Origin: Candidatus Altimarinota bacterium
Lineage (GTDB): Bacteria; Patescibacteriota; Gracilibacteria; BD1-5; UBA2023
Direction: 5' to 3'
Length of the DNA: 45,445 nucleotides
Assembly: GCA_013268835.1 (NCBI GenBank)
Contig: JABFSX010000014.1
Location: 1 to 45,445 of the forward strand
This document shows positions 9,040 to 18,744 of the stretch, in pieces (position 1 is the first letter of the stretch; each line of letters starts with the position of its first letter). The translations under genes and the position numbers were made by a program. Under the pieces are notes generated by a model, which was given only the letters and a program-made list of their open reading frames with translations, did no database searches and was not told the origin of the DNA.

Positions 9040-10998
9040 TTAAACAACCTTTTCCACCACCACTCGTCGTTCCGTCATATTTACGCTCTCGATTCTCACT
9101 TGTATCATCTCTCCGATGCTTCAGAGTTTCTTGCCACTTGTTGTAGTGAGTATTCCTTCGATCTGGTCGATATTATATCTTCCACGAGGGAGATACAGAG
9201 TTGTTTCGATTCCGTTTTCGAGTTCTACAAAGAGCGCAAATTCTGCAAGCCCAGAGATCTGTCCACGGTAGGTTTTTCCGATTTTATCACTCATATAGCG
9301 ACAGATATAGAGACTATTCATTGCTCGTTCGATATCTTCTGCAGAGCGTTCTTGTTCGCTACATTTTCGAGCAATTTTTTTGAGTATGGTTTTATAGTGA
9401 GTAATCCGTTCTGGAGTGAGAACTCCGTGTATTTTTTCTTTGATAATCCGATGTACCTGAAGGTCTGGATATCTCCGAATCGGAGAAGTGAAGTGAGCAT
9501 AGTATTCGAGTGCTAGACCAAAGTGACGAAATGGCGTATCGGAATAGGTAGCCTTCGCCATCTTCGGGAGGAGAAGTCGAGAGAATCGGTAGAGATCGAT
9601 TGGATTTTGGATTTTTTCTAGGAATTCACGGATATGAGTTGGCTCAAGAACAGGGATTTTTCTTTTAAAAAGTGGAACGCTTTTTGATTGATCGCCATTT
9701 TTTCTCAGTATTTCTTGGATAATCTCTGTTTGTTCATTTCCTGGTAGTCAGTGCACTCGTGACAAAAATGGGAGTCCATTGTTTTCGCACCATTTTGCCA
9801 CTTCTTCATTAGCAAGAACCATGAATTCTTCGATGAGCTTATGAGCATCATTGCGTTCCCTTTTTTTGATACCAAGAGGAGTTTTGATAACATTATTTTT
9901 TGTATCTCTATCTCCAAAATCAAAATAGATTTCAGTAGATTCAAACGTAATTTTTCATTCTTTTCTTCGACGTTTTTCGAGTATATAATAGAGATTGAAT
10001 GCTGTTTTTATGGTAGCATCAAGATCTTGAGATTCAGATATATTTCACTGCTTTCATCATTTTAGTTCAGTATATCGTTTTGCGATATCATCATAGATAC
10101 CTCGATGACGACTTTCGATAATTCCTTCCACAATATCGGTATGCTTCACATAACCCTTGGAATCTATGGTCATCACACAAGAGAGTGTGAGTTTCATAGT
10201 GCCAGCTTGAAGACTACAGAGATCATTCGAAAGAACTTCCGGAAGCATTGGGATAACCTTTCCAGGAGTATAGATACTTGTTGATCGCATCATAGCTTCT
10301 CGATCGATTGATGAATTCTCTGTAACATATTCAGCAACATCAGCAATATGTACCGCAAGAGTATAGTCTCCATTTTTTTCTTGGCGAATAGATACTGCAT
10401 CATCAAGATCCTTTGCATCGGACCCATCTATAGTGAGTGTATACCAGTTTCTAAAATCGGTTCGAGCTGGTGCATTTTTATATTGGAGTTTTGGGGTATT
10501 TATTTGCTTTATTTTTTCAGATTCTTGGATGACTCATTCTCCAAAATCAGTTCGAGCTCGAGAAAGCCAGAGAATCAATCGTTCATCCAGATCGATATCA
10601 TTTTCATTTCCAAATACTGAGAGTACTTCCACTCGATCACCATCTCAAAACTTGATAGAGACAATAGTATCTTCAGTATAGGTTGTATTTTTTGATATAT
10701 AGGGAACTTCGAGATTCCCTTGTTCTTGGATCACTTTCAGGTATTGTTTTCATTTTTTTGATATGATTCGAGCCAGAAGAGGATCACGAGATCGGCTCAC
10801 AATCCCAAGGATTTCTACTTCTGCCATCCTTCATCCATCTCAACGTTTTGTTATTCGAGCCTTAACTCTATCACCGTGTACATATCCAGATTGTACTGAA
10901 TATGGTTTCACAAAATAGGAAATTTCCCCAGAAGTGAGTGTAATTTTTCTGGGACTATAGGCAATATTGCCAGTGATGAAGAGGTGAGAACGAGACAA
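9040..10998 (-). CDS. rnr: Ribonuclease R / RNase II family 3'-5' exoribonuclease
   Basis: About 652 residues. Degrades structured RNA processively from the 3' end. N-terminal cold-shock-like OB domains (TSGEISYFVKP, GYVHGDRVKARI), then the RNB catalytic domain with TIDGSDAKDLDDAVSI holding the metal-binding Asp cluster, HIADVAEYV, and YYAHFTSPIRRYPDL, and a C-terminal S1 domain (GKTYRGQISGLAEFALFVEL). The last 32 residues lie beyond a TGA at about 9118-9120. There is no in-frame ATG before the first domain; TTG at 10996-10998 is the best start, and an ATG inside (10827) would remove half of the OB region. Shorter than E. coli RNase R (813), lacking its N-terminal helix-turn-helix and basic C-tail. 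Confidence 0.9.
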
Positions 10999-11022
10999 TA
11001 GCTTGAGATTAGTATTGAGATA

Positions 11023-11069
11023 ACAAAATAAAAAATAGGAATGAAACCAATATGAGATTTTATTCCTAT
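11023..11069 (-). terminator. Terminator of the Nudix gene, overlapping the RNase R promoter
   Basis: On the minus strand ATAGGAAT (11069-11062) and ATTCCTAT (11042-11035) pair, with AAA/TTT extending the stem after one mismatch, followed by TTTTTATTTTG. It is placed about 30 bases after the Nudix stop and immediately downstream of a -10-like TACAAT. Confidence 0.75.
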
Positions 11070-11070
11070 G

Positions 11071-11098
11071 ATTGTACCAGAATATAGTTTTTTTACAA
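11071..11098 (-). promoter_or_regulatory. Probable RNase R promoter (TTGTAA-N16-TACAAT)
   Basis: TTGTAA (11098-11093) and TACAAT (11076-11071) are 16 bp apart on the minus strand. The expected start point, near 11064, falls inside the 5' arm of the adjacent terminator, so transcripts from here would lack part of that arm and escape termination, while read-through from the Nudix gene would be stopped. Confidence 0.5.
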
Positions 11099-11101
11099 AA
11101 T

Positions 11102-11542
11102 TTAAGCAGACATATCGATTTCTACATATCCGATTTTTTTGAGGATTGCCTCGAGTCCTGACTTGTGATGAGGAATCATAGGTTCAGGGAGTTCTGATAT
11201 AGGAAACCAAGCAAGATCGGTCGCAAGGGTTGGCTCCATAATAGCAGGAGCATTTTCATAGTGTTCAATTCGCCCAAAGTATACCACTTTGGTTCATTGT
11301 ATTGAACGAATCATTGTAATAGTCTCATCACGGATATCTTCTGGTTTTCCATTGATTCCAATCTCTTCTCTTGCTTCTCGGAGAGCAGCTTCTCGAAAGA
11401 ATTCATTATCATCTACTTTTCCTCCAGGGAATGCCCAGAAATTTGGCCAGACAGTAGTTTTATTGGATCGTTTTAGGAGGAGTACATGAGAACCATGTTG
11501 ACAGATGAGATTGGCTGCAGTCGGAACAAGAGTTCGAGTCAT
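11102..11542 (-). CDS. Nudix hydrolase (MutT-like)
   Basis: 146 residues. Hydrolyses a nucleoside-diphosphate-linked substrate, often an oxidised or non-canonical nucleotide. The complete Nudix box GX5EX7REUXEEXGU is at residues 41-63 ([10 protein letters not shown]...REEIGI). An in-frame TGA follows RSIQ and joins the box to the second half, which contains [10 protein letters not shown] and a WFPISELPE word seen in MutT-like proteins. The start ATG 11542 gives the usual N-terminal strand ([14 protein letters not shown]). Lies between the TraC-like gene and RNase R on the same strand; no functional tie is evident. Substrate unknown. Confidence 0.92.
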
Positions 11543-11658
11543 AAAAATATGATAAATTTTTTTATAAAAATGTATTAATATATGTATTTATTTTTTTGTA
11601 ACGATTGAAAAGGAAAAATTACTATTATTTCCCCTTTTTTCTTATTTTATTTAGGATT

Positions 11659-12378
11659 TTATCCTAAATTCATAGTATCTATATCATTTTTGAGAAGATT
11701 TTCATTTTTTATACGAGGATTGTAGTAATTGTATACAAGTTTTACAAGCTCTGCTTTGTTCACTTCATCTGCCTTGAGTCCAATGGCTTCAAGACTCATT
11801 TTTACGGTTGAGAGTCGCTCATAGTTTCATTTTTTCATTCGAGTCATACGGATTCGATTATTTCTGATATCCGCAACAGATTCTTCTTGAGAAAGCGCTG
11901 ACCAAAAGGATTTGAATACTCCAATAATATCAGTTTTCCTGATACTCTCATTATTTTCAAAATCAAACGGAACTATAATATAGAATTCTTTCTTCATGAT
12001 CTGAGCAAGATCAATGAGTGTAACAAGAAAATCTACATATTTATATGTTTGTTCTTGAAGAAGAGGATTAGTTTGCTTGAGAGCAAGATTTTTGAGTTTA
12101 TTAATATAGGATTCAATATCTACCTTGAGTGATCGTACAATTATCTGGATTGGAAAATTGAGTGCATTAAGAAATCGTTGATAACTCATCAGTATAGCAT
12201 CTTGTTCCTCAGTGCTCTTAAGATTAAAATTGAGTGCATGGATGCGAAGTGCCATTCGTGAAGATCCATCCTTCATAAGGATCATATTTTCACGAATCTC
12301 TGAAAAAGGCAGGTATCGTTGGGTACTTGCATCTTTTGGGGGTTTTTTTCCAGTTCTTACTGTATCAGTTGGGGACAT
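11659..12378 (-). CDS. TraC-like domain protein (N-terminal part of VirB4-type family), stand-alone
   Basis: 239 residues. The segment RYLPFSEIRENMILMKDG, then LNFNLKSTEEQDAILMSYQ and LNFPIQIIVRSLKVDIESY, is the pattern of the TraC/VirB4 N-terminal domain that in CPR genomes follows PrgI. A TGA after RMKK extends the protein by 55 residues to TAA at 11659. No Walker A or B motif is present and no ATPase gene follows, so only the non-ATPase domain is encoded. It is 11 bases downstream of the PrgI-like gene and likely cotranscribed. Role in a type IV secretion or pilus-like membrane complex is inferred from the pairing. Confidence 0.78.
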
Positions 12379-12389
12379 AATTTGATATT

Positions 12390-12806
12390 TTAGAGTTTTT
12401 TGATATTTGTTTCGAATTCATCACCAGCAATTTGTTCGTATGATTTATTAGATATAACTTCTTTTTGGGAGTTACTTGGTGTAATATAACCGATTTCCAT
12501 ATCACTAAAACTATCAGTTCATTGTGACCAAATTCGAAGTTTTGAATTTAGAGTGAGCCTAAAAAAATTTAGTGCTACATGGAGAAAGGTCATCTCGGAT
12601 ATTTTCATGAGTGCAATTACAACGCCAATGAGAACAAATGGAGATCCAATAATGAGTCAAATATTACTTCCAAGGCGAGGTTCAGCATATTTAAAAAGAC
12701 CATAGCCAATTCCTCACCAAACCATCATAATCATAATTTGACGGAGAGAGAGTCATGCCACAATAACATCTTCATTTTCGATTTGAATGGGAATTTTGTA
12801 CTGCAT
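12390..12806 (-). CDS. PrgI family membrane protein
   Basis: 138 residues from ATG 12806, readable only with TGA as Gly (four codons). MQYKIPIQIENEDVIVAGLSLRQ-type N-terminus is characteristic of PrgI proteins (Tyr-x-x-Pro, Asp/Glu, then a short loop before the helices). Two hydrophobic segments follow (IMIMMVWGGIGYGLF and LIIGSPFVLIGVVIALM), then a cytoplasmic tail. In Gram-positive and CPR genomes PrgI sits directly before the TraC/VirB4 gene of conjugation-like machines, as here. The promoter would start transcription about two bases before this ATG. Confidence 0.82.
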
Positions 12807-12814
12807 ATGAGATT

Positions 12815-12843
12815 AGTATATCCTAAGCGAGCCTAAACCGCAA
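12815..12843 (-). promoter_or_regulatory. Probable prgI promoter (TTGCGG-N17-TATACT), near-leaderless
   Basis: TTGCGG (12843-12838) and TATACT (12820-12815) on the minus strand, spacing 17. The usual 6-7 base distance puts the start point near 12808, two bases from the ATG at 12806, which predicts an essentially leaderless mRNA. Confidence 0.5.
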
Positions 12844-12863
12844 GCATATTATCGATATTTCTT

Positions 12864-12891
12864 TTGACTTTTTTAGCCTTCATCGTATAAA
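12864..12891 (+). promoter_or_regulatory. Probable secF promoter (TTGACT-N16-TATAAA)
   Basis: TTGACT (12864-12869) and TATAAA (12886-12891) with 16 bp spacing, about 52 bases before the secF ATG. It overlaps the divergent intergenic region shared with prgI. An inverted repeat AATTAAC-AGTT-GTTAATT lies at 12904-12921, between this promoter and the gene, and could be a regulator site or chance in AT-rich DNA. Confidence 0.6.
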
Positions 12892-12943
12892 TGGATGCAA
12901 TTTAATTAACAGTTGTTAATTAGTAATTGGTAATTATTCTCAT

Positions 12944-13936
12944 ATGTTTTCTTTTGTTAAAAATCGTTTTTACTTTTACGCTCTTGCGTTTGGACTCTTT
13001 TTATTCTCGATAGTATCTCCTTGGATATTTAACCTCAATCAGGGTATTGATATGACGTGAGGTGTTCAAATTGAGTATAATGTAGACTGAGTATCGCTTG
13101 AATCTACAGTTTCAAGCCTGAAAGAAACAATTATTCCACAAGTAAAAAATTCTCTTCCATCTGATCAACAGGCTATCATCACTGATACTCTCGTATATCA
13201 GATTAGTGGAACGAAACATATTGTTGTAGAAGCAGGTATCAATGAGGCAGCAGCACAAATAGATGGTAAATCAGATCTTCCTCGTATCGAGGCAGCCAAA
13301 ACAGCATTTAATACTGCTGTAAAAAAAGAGCTTGATAAGATTGCTGGTGCTACTGTAATTGAGGCCCAATATCGTAATGTTGGAGCATCATTTGGTGATT
13401 ATATCAAGAAATCAGGGTACCTTACTCTTATTCTTGCTATTATTGCAATCTCGCTCTATATTCAGTATGCATTCCGTGGTTCTATTGCTGGTATGGCATC
13501 TTGGCCATTCGCTGTAGTAACTACTATCTCACTCGCTCATGATGTAGTGATTGCATTTGGTCTCTATGTGGTGACTTCACACTTTTTTCCTGAATTTAAG
13601 ATTGATACCTTCTTTATTACTGCAATGCTCACGGTTCTTGGATACTCGATAAATGATACTATCGTAGTTATGGATCGTATCCGCTCTAATCTCCAACATC
13701 CAAAAACTGCAAAGGGTTCATTCTCTTCATTGATCGATACTTCTATCTGGGATACAATGCGCCGGTCACTCTTCACAACATTCACGATTGTGATTGTTCT
13801 TGTGGCAATGTTCTTCTTCGGTCCTGAGAGTATCAAGGGGTTCACTCTTGCTCTCATATTTGGTACACTTGTTGGAGCTTATTCTTCTATCTGTATTGCA
13901 TCCCCTCTTCTTGTCGATCTTACTGGAAAGAAATAG
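12944..13936 (+). CDS. secF: SecF, accessory subunit of the Sec translocon
   Basis: 330 residues. With SecD it uses the proton gradient to pull preproteins out of SecYEG. Residues 30-50 contain GIDMT-G-GVQIEY, where the TGA at 13058-13060 (codon 39) stands for the invariant second Gly of the GIDF(K)GG motif. A periplasmic domain of about 120 residues follows, then the conserved helices with FRGSIAGMASWPFA, AHDVVIAFGLY, TAMLTVLGYSINDTIVVMDRIR and a final pair of helices. SecD normally lies directly upstream; here the upstream gene is the divergent prgI, so secD must be elsewhere. Confidence 0.95.
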
Positions 13937-13951
13937 TATTGAAATATGATC

Positions 13952-13994
13952 CAAAAATAATAATCCCCTCAAGATTGAGGGGATTATTATTTAA
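13952..13994. terminator. Bidirectional terminator after secF
   Basis: AATAATAATCCCCTCAA and TTGAGGGGATTATTATT make a 17-bp stem with a small loop, flanked by A and T runs, between the convergent secF and the small minus-strand membrane protein. Confidence 0.92.
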
Positions 13995-14013
13995 TATGAA
14001 GGATATGAGAATT

Positions 14014-14418
14014 TTATTCTATTCCTCTTTGTACAAGGTACCACCATTTTTGTGGATTTGTCATATTTTTAGTTGGATCTTCTTCTTGTTTTCTTGCTGC
14101 AGCAATTACAGCTGATGAGTCGATATCTCGATTGCTTTCAGCTTCATTCGGTCGGATAATGTTGATGGCTTCTTCACCAGGGAGTTTTTTACTATGAGTT
14201 GCTTTTGCGACTTGTGATTGATAGGCATAAGTTCTAATATATTCCGCAAGGAATTCTTTCTCCTTATTTCGCTCAGTGGTTCTACTGTTGGCATTTTGCA
14301 TACCCTCCATATAGCTATTTGTCTTAAATTCTTGAATCTTATAGTATCCTATGAGATAGATAAGATAGGTAATAATAATGACAAGGAGTATGAGAATGTA
14401 GTGAAATCGAGAATACAT
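14014..14418 (-). CDS. Small single-pass membrane protein, possibly FtsB/DivIC-like
   Basis: 134 residues, no in-frame TGA. The N-terminus is one transmembrane helix (YILILLVIIITYLIYLIGYY), then a polar, probably coiled-coil region (NANSRTTERNKEKEFLAEYI), then KKLPGEEAINIIRPNEAE. One helix plus short coiled coil plus a Pro-Gly-Glu-Glu word is the layout of septum-formation initiator proteins (FtsB/DivIC), but similarity is too weak to name it. Convergent with secF. Confidence 0.7.
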   Translation of the reverse strand: MYSRFHYILILLVIIITYLIYLIGYYKIQEFKTNSYMEGMQNANSRTTERNKEKEFLAEYIRTYAYQSQVAKATHSKKLPGEEAINIIRPNEAESNRDIDSSAVIAAARKQEEDPTKNMTNPQKWWYLVQRGIE

Positions 14419-14509
14419 AATTCATTTGAGGTGGAGTATGAGAGAATATTGAATATAAGAAATAGGTTTATATTCTTTTGAATATTGCTTTCAATCTAAG
14501 AGGATCTGT

Positions 14510-14566
14510 TTTACTTTTTTTATCTTTCCGCTACAATATTCAGAATTCTTTTTTTTGCAATATAAT
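14510..14566 (+). promoter_or_regulatory. Two overlapping promoter candidates for the FecR-domain genes
   Basis: TTTACT (14510-14515)-N16-TACAAT (14532-14537) and TTCAGA (14539-14544)-N16-TATAAT (14561-14566). Both have the 16-bp spacing common in this window; the second has a perfect -10. They lie 70-100 bases before the first FecR-domain gene in a 218-base gap that holds nothing else recognisable. Confidence 0.45.
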
Positions 14567-14636
14567 GCCAGTATCTTGGTAATAAATTTTATTCATAATA
14601 AAGAGTTTCTCTCCTTTTTTTAAAAATATCCACCCT

Positions 14637-15818
14637 ATGAAGAGTAATCTTTGGTTTTTGATTTTTCTTATCTTTTCCCTTGTATTTGTTGTTATATTTG
14701 GGATGACAACATATAGGTATTATCAGGCCATACACGCAGATGACCCTATTACACCATATCTTTCTGTAGAAACTTGAAAAGCAACCATCTCTCGTGGAGA
14801 TATTGCCATTGATCTTATTGCACCAGAATCATATGACCTTCAAGAAGAAGATATTATTATTACTTCTGCCGAATCACTCTCTTCTGTATCTTGGCCAGAT
14901 CATTCTGTGACTCGACTTGGACCAAATACACGTCTTACTATACAGAGAATGCGAGTGACAGATGATTATTCTAAGATTGAACTTGTTGCAGTGCTCGAAT
15001 CAGGTAAAGTTTGGTCTAATATTGTTCGAACCCTTTATCCGAATTCTCGAGTAGAATTCCGTCTTCCGAAATCTGGAACGGTCGTTGGGGTTCGTGGGAC
15101 GGTATTCGAGATTAATCTGGATGGGAACTATATCCATTCGGTGGAGCATAATGTTACCCTCCAATGAAAGATTGGTCAAGGACAGGTCACATTGATGCCA
15201 GGAGAAGCGGTTCGAGTGGATAATATCAGGGAAAAGATATTGGCAGGACTCGATACAGCCTGGGCTTCTATGAACTCGATCAAGGATATCACATATATGA
15301 CGCTTCGTGATTCTGAATTACGTTCAGTATATTCTCTTCTGACGGGGACATCAGATATTCCTGATATTTGGGATGGATTTGTACGATGGGTACTCTCATG
15401 GTTTTCATGGTTTCAGGATATTAGCATTATGACATCGATGAGCCTGGGGAATATGACCAATATGCTAGATGTTCCCCAAGAAACCGTTATGAAATGGTAC
15501 CAGACGTTTCAGAGTAAGAGCTTCGTACAGGAACGAGATCAGATTCGTGGAACGATGATCTCTCTCAAAAAACAATTTACCAATGGGGATCAGATTATCG
15601 ATTCTATCACTAGGTGAGCACTTTGGGATGTTCAGGGTTCTACGGGTTCTCTCCTGAAGAATTCTCAGATACTTCTCGATGATTATACTAAAAAAACAGG
15701 GACTACACTCGATGCTCTCCTATCTAGTATCAAAAAAATAGATGCCAATAGTCTCACAATAGATCCAAAAACTATCAATGACGGAACACGAGCGATCTAT
15801 GATAGATTCTTTCAATAA
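14637..15818 (+). CDS. Membrane-anchored FecR-domain protein (copy 1)
   Basis: 393 residues; TGA as Gly at least three times (after VET, LQ and TR). An N-terminal helix (LIFLIFSLVFVVIFGM) anchors it. Residues about 50-190 form a FecR-like domain: SRGDIAIDLIA, WPDHSVTRLGPNTRLTI, SRVEFRLPKSGTVVGVRGTVFEI, and LMPGEAVRV. In other bacteria this domain senses or binds in the periplasm; here no sigma factor or TonB receptor is near and the protein is outside a Gram-negative context. The C-terminal half is helical. It is followed five bases later by a close paralogue. Confidence 0.85.
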
Positions 15819-15823
15819 TTACT

Positions 15824-17179
15824 ATGTACAAAAAATTCATTGTTCCGTTTTTCGCTCTTACGGCTCTCGTTCTCATCACCGTATTTGGGATGATTACCTA
15901 TCGGTACTATCAGGCTATCCATATGGATGATCCTATTACTCCATATCTTTCAGTGGAATCTGGTAAGGCAACCATCACTCGTGGAGATACTATCATAGAT
16001 CTCATTGCAACTGAGTCATATGATATATGAGAAGGAGATAGTATCTTGAATGCAACGGGTTCTCAATCGATAGTATTTTGGCCAGATCATTCGACAACTC
16101 GACTTTCTCCAGGATCTCATTTCACGATCGAGCGGATGCGTATAGCGGATGACTATTCTCAGATTGAGCTTGTTGCAAGGCTCGAATCCGGTAAGGCATG
16201 GTCCAATATCGTTCGGACACTGTATCCTAATTCTCGAATAGAGTTCCGTCTTCCAAAAACAGGGACTATTGCAGGAGTTCGATGAACCGTATTTGAGGTT
16301 GATGCTGATGCGAATTCGGTGAATGCTATAGAACACAAGGTAACATTGAGTGGTGAGATTGGAAGTGGTATCACGCTTCTTCCTGGGCAATGAGCCAACA
16401 CCGAGTCATTCAAAAAAACAACAAAAACGGGATCTGATAGTATATGGAGGAATTCGAATCAATCTTTTGATACAATTCAAAATACAAAACGAACATCGCA
16501 AATGCGAGAATCCTATGGTATACTTGCTGGATCTTCGGATATCTGGGCACCAATTGATTCGAGTGTTCGGGGTATTCTTGCTCAGACAGATACATTCAAG
16601 GATATAGTAATGATGGAGGCAATCGAGAATAAAAATATCGAAATACTCAAGAATCTCCCTGAGGAATCACTGATGAAATTATACCAACAATTTCAGTATA
16701 AAGATTTTATACAGGAACGTGATCTCCTTCGAGGAGCTCTCCTGAAGGCGTCAGGATCATATATTGATACAATAGCATTCCAGAAATCTCTCCTCCAGTG
16801 AGCCCTCTATGATATGTCAGATTTTTCTGGGATGACTCTTATAGAGACACAAGAGGCAATAGAGGAGAGTAGAGAATTGGCTCTTGAGATGCAAGAAATG
16901 CAGCGTGAGTTGGAGATCGAGATGCAGGAGATGCAAGAAGAGATGCGACTTGAAGCATTGGAAATCCAGGCTGAGATGGAGGCGGATGCAAGAGAATTGG
17001 AAGCTGAGATGGCGAAAGATGCAGAAGATATGAGATTGGAGGCTGAAGCAGACAAAAAAGAAAGAGAGCAAGAAGCATTGGACCTTCAGACAGAATTGGA
17101 GGCTGAGGCAAGGGCGATGCAACTCGAAGCCGAAGCAGATAAAAAGGAAATAGAAAATGATGCAAAGGAAAATTTGTAA
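15824..17179 (+). CDS. Membrane-anchored FecR-domain protein (copy 2) with long C-terminal coiled coil
   Basis: 451 residues, four in-frame TGA joining what would otherwise look like five fragments. The first ~320 residues parallel the upstream gene block by block (YRYYQAIHMDDPITPYLSVE, SNIVRTLYPNSRIEFRLPK, a shared SWGSSDI-like segment), so the pair is a tandem duplication. It then adds about 115 residues of Glu/Met/Ala/Leu heptads (LEMQEMQRELEIEM and similar), a long charged coiled coil absent from copy 1, ending at TAA 17177-17179. The coiled coil could act as a spacer or in oligomerisation. Function unknown. Confidence 0.85.
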
Positions 17180-17295
17180 AAATTGTAGATAACATTTTTT
17201 GATCTCTCATTCATATGTTGTAAAGATACAATATTGTTGTATCCGTTTAGAGTAAGGAAAGAGAAATACATACAGAAGTTTTTTCTAAAAATCTT

Positions 17296-17323
17296 TTGAC
17301 AAATGTCGATCATTTCATATGAT
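17296..17323 (+). promoter_or_regulatory. Ribosomal operon promoter (TTGACA-N16-TATGAT)
   Basis: A perfect TTGACA at 17296-17301 and TATGAT at 17318-17323 with 16 bp spacing; the same pair with the same spacing is found before proB. It would start transcription near 17330, leaving a 114-base leader before rplC. The leader contains the hairpin ATTCGC-GACAA-GCGAAT (17350-17366) and may hold an autoregulatory structure. Confidence 0.8.
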
Positions 17324-17443
17324 GCCCCTACTTTTGTACCTCTCGGAAGTATTCGCGACAAGCGAATTGATGTTGATCGTCCAATACCTGTTCATACAGA
17401 GTATCCGAACAACCTCTCATTATTTATATATCCCCTCTATCCT

Positions 17444-17998
17444 ATGGCTGGAATACTCGGTAAAAAAATCGAAATGACTCGCGTTATTCATAACGGAGCA
17501 TTTACTCCTGTGACACTTATTCGTGTCCCAACTCTTGATGTTGCTCAGGTAAAAACTGTTGAAACTGATGGATATTCTGCAGTTGTCATTCGTATGACTG
17601 ACGGTAAAAAAGTTACTATGCGAGAATTTGATCTCGATGGTGTTCTTGCAAACGTAGTAAAAGGAGATGTCCTCTCTCTTGATATATTCGATGCTATCAC
17701 TGAGGTGACAGTTTCTGGTATTTCTAAGGGTAAGGGTTTCCAAGGTGCTATGAAGCGTTGGAACTTCAAGGGAGGTCCTGCCTCTCACGGTTCTAAATTT
17801 CACCGAGCACTTGGTTCTATCGGTAAGCGTAAACCACGCAGAACGAAGCCAGGTCAAAAAATGCACGGACATATGGGTCTTGATGGAATTACTCTCAAGC
17901 ACGTTCCAGTGGTTCTCGTTAATAAAGAACTCCGAGTGGTTGCAGTGAAAGGTCCAGTTCCTGGTGCTCGTAATTCACTTGTGACGTTCACATTCTAA
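17444..17998 (+). CDS. rplC: Ribosomal protein L3 (uL3)
   Basis: 184 residues. The N-terminus MAGILGKKIEMTRV fits the family, so ATG 17444 is chosen; the frame is open back to 17303 but that stretch overlaps the promoter. The central loop that reaches the peptidyl-transferase centre is present (KGFQGAMKRWNFKGGPASHG and the following basic part). About 25 residues shorter than E. coli L3. First gene of the operon; rpsJ, its usual predecessor, is missing. Confidence 0.96.
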   Translation: MAGILGKKIEMTRVIHNGAFTPVTLIRVPTLDVAQVKTVETDGYSAVVIRMTDGKKVTMREFDLDGVLANVVKGDVLSLDIFDAITEVTVSGISKGKGFQGAMKRWNFKGGPASHGSKFHRALGSIGKRKPRRTKPGQKMHGHMGLDGITLKHVPVVLVNKELRVVAVKGPVPGARNSLVTFTF

Positions 17999-18066
17999 TA
18001 TCTTCAGATATTTTCCTCAATTCAAAATTTATATATACCCCTTCAGGGTACAAAAACTCAAATTCT

Positions 18067-18690
18067 ATGAAAGCTCCTCTCTACGACACTCTCGGTAAAC
18101 AGGCTGGTACTGTTGATCTCGAGGTATCATACTTTGGTATTACTCCGAATGCTCCTCTTATACATCGTCTCCTTGTTCTTCAACAGGCTAACGCTCGTAT
18201 CAATATTGCTCATGCTAAACATCGTGGAGAAGTAGCTGGTTCTACTCGAAAGATGTTCAAGCAGAAGGGAACTGGTAACGCTCGTATGGGTGATCGTCGG
18301 TCTCCAATGCGTCGTGGTGGTGGTGCTGTATTCGGTCCTCGAAATGAGCGAAACTACTCACTCTGTATGAACAAGCAGGAACGTCGACTCGCTCTCGTTT
18401 CACTTCTCTCAACTAAGGCATCAGCTGAACAGATCAAAGTCGTTCAAAATTTTGCAGGAGTTGGTGAAAAAACAAAGGCAATGACTTCATTTCTTTCTAC
18501 AATTACTGCTCGAAAACCTCTCCTTGCAATTACTCGTGAAGAGAAGACAAGCGTAAATGGTGCAATGAATATTCCTGAGTCTCGTATCGTTAATGTTGAG
18601 TACCTCAATCCACACGATCTTCTCAAGTATTCTGATGTTATCTTCACTGAGGCATCTCTCAAACATATGTACGAGCACTTCACTAAATAA
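18067..18690 (+). CDS. rplD: Ribosomal protein L4 (uL4)
   Basis: 207 residues, normal length. Contains the tunnel-lining loop with GSTRKMFKQKGTGNARMGD and RRGGGAVFGPR, followed by the Rossmann-like globular part ending in ITREEKTSVNGA and the C-terminal helix. In many bacteria L4 also represses its own operon through the leader; whether this happens here is not visible. Sixty-eight bases separate it from rplC, with no Shine-Dalgarno before the ATG. Confidence 0.97.
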   Translation: MKAPLYDTLGKQAGTVDLEVSYFGITPNAPLIHRLLVLQQANARINIAHAKHRGEVAGSTRKMFKQKGTGNARMGDRRSPMRRGGGAVFGPRNERNYSLCMNKQERRLALVSLLSTKASAEQIKVVQNFAGVGEKTKAMTSFLSTITARKPLLAITREEKTSVNGAMNIPESRIVNVEYLNPHDLLKYSDVIFTEASLKHMYEHFTK

Positions 18691-18744
18691 TCCACTGTAA
18701 TTCGAATCTCAGATTCTGATTCACAAAATCTAACTTCCCATTCT

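Noticed and set aside
12904-12921. AATTAAC-AGTT-GTTAATT palindrome before secF as an operator
   Set aside because: Plausible but AT-rich and single; no cognate regulator or second site seen, so mentioned only with the promoter.
16814-17179. Separate coiled-coil gene starting at 16814
   Set aside because: The preceding TGA is an in-frame Gly of the FecR-domain paralogue; no promoter or new start context lies between them.
17303-17443. Upstream extension of rplC to 17303
   Set aside because: It would start between the -35 and -10 of a strong promoter and has no match to the L3 N-terminus.
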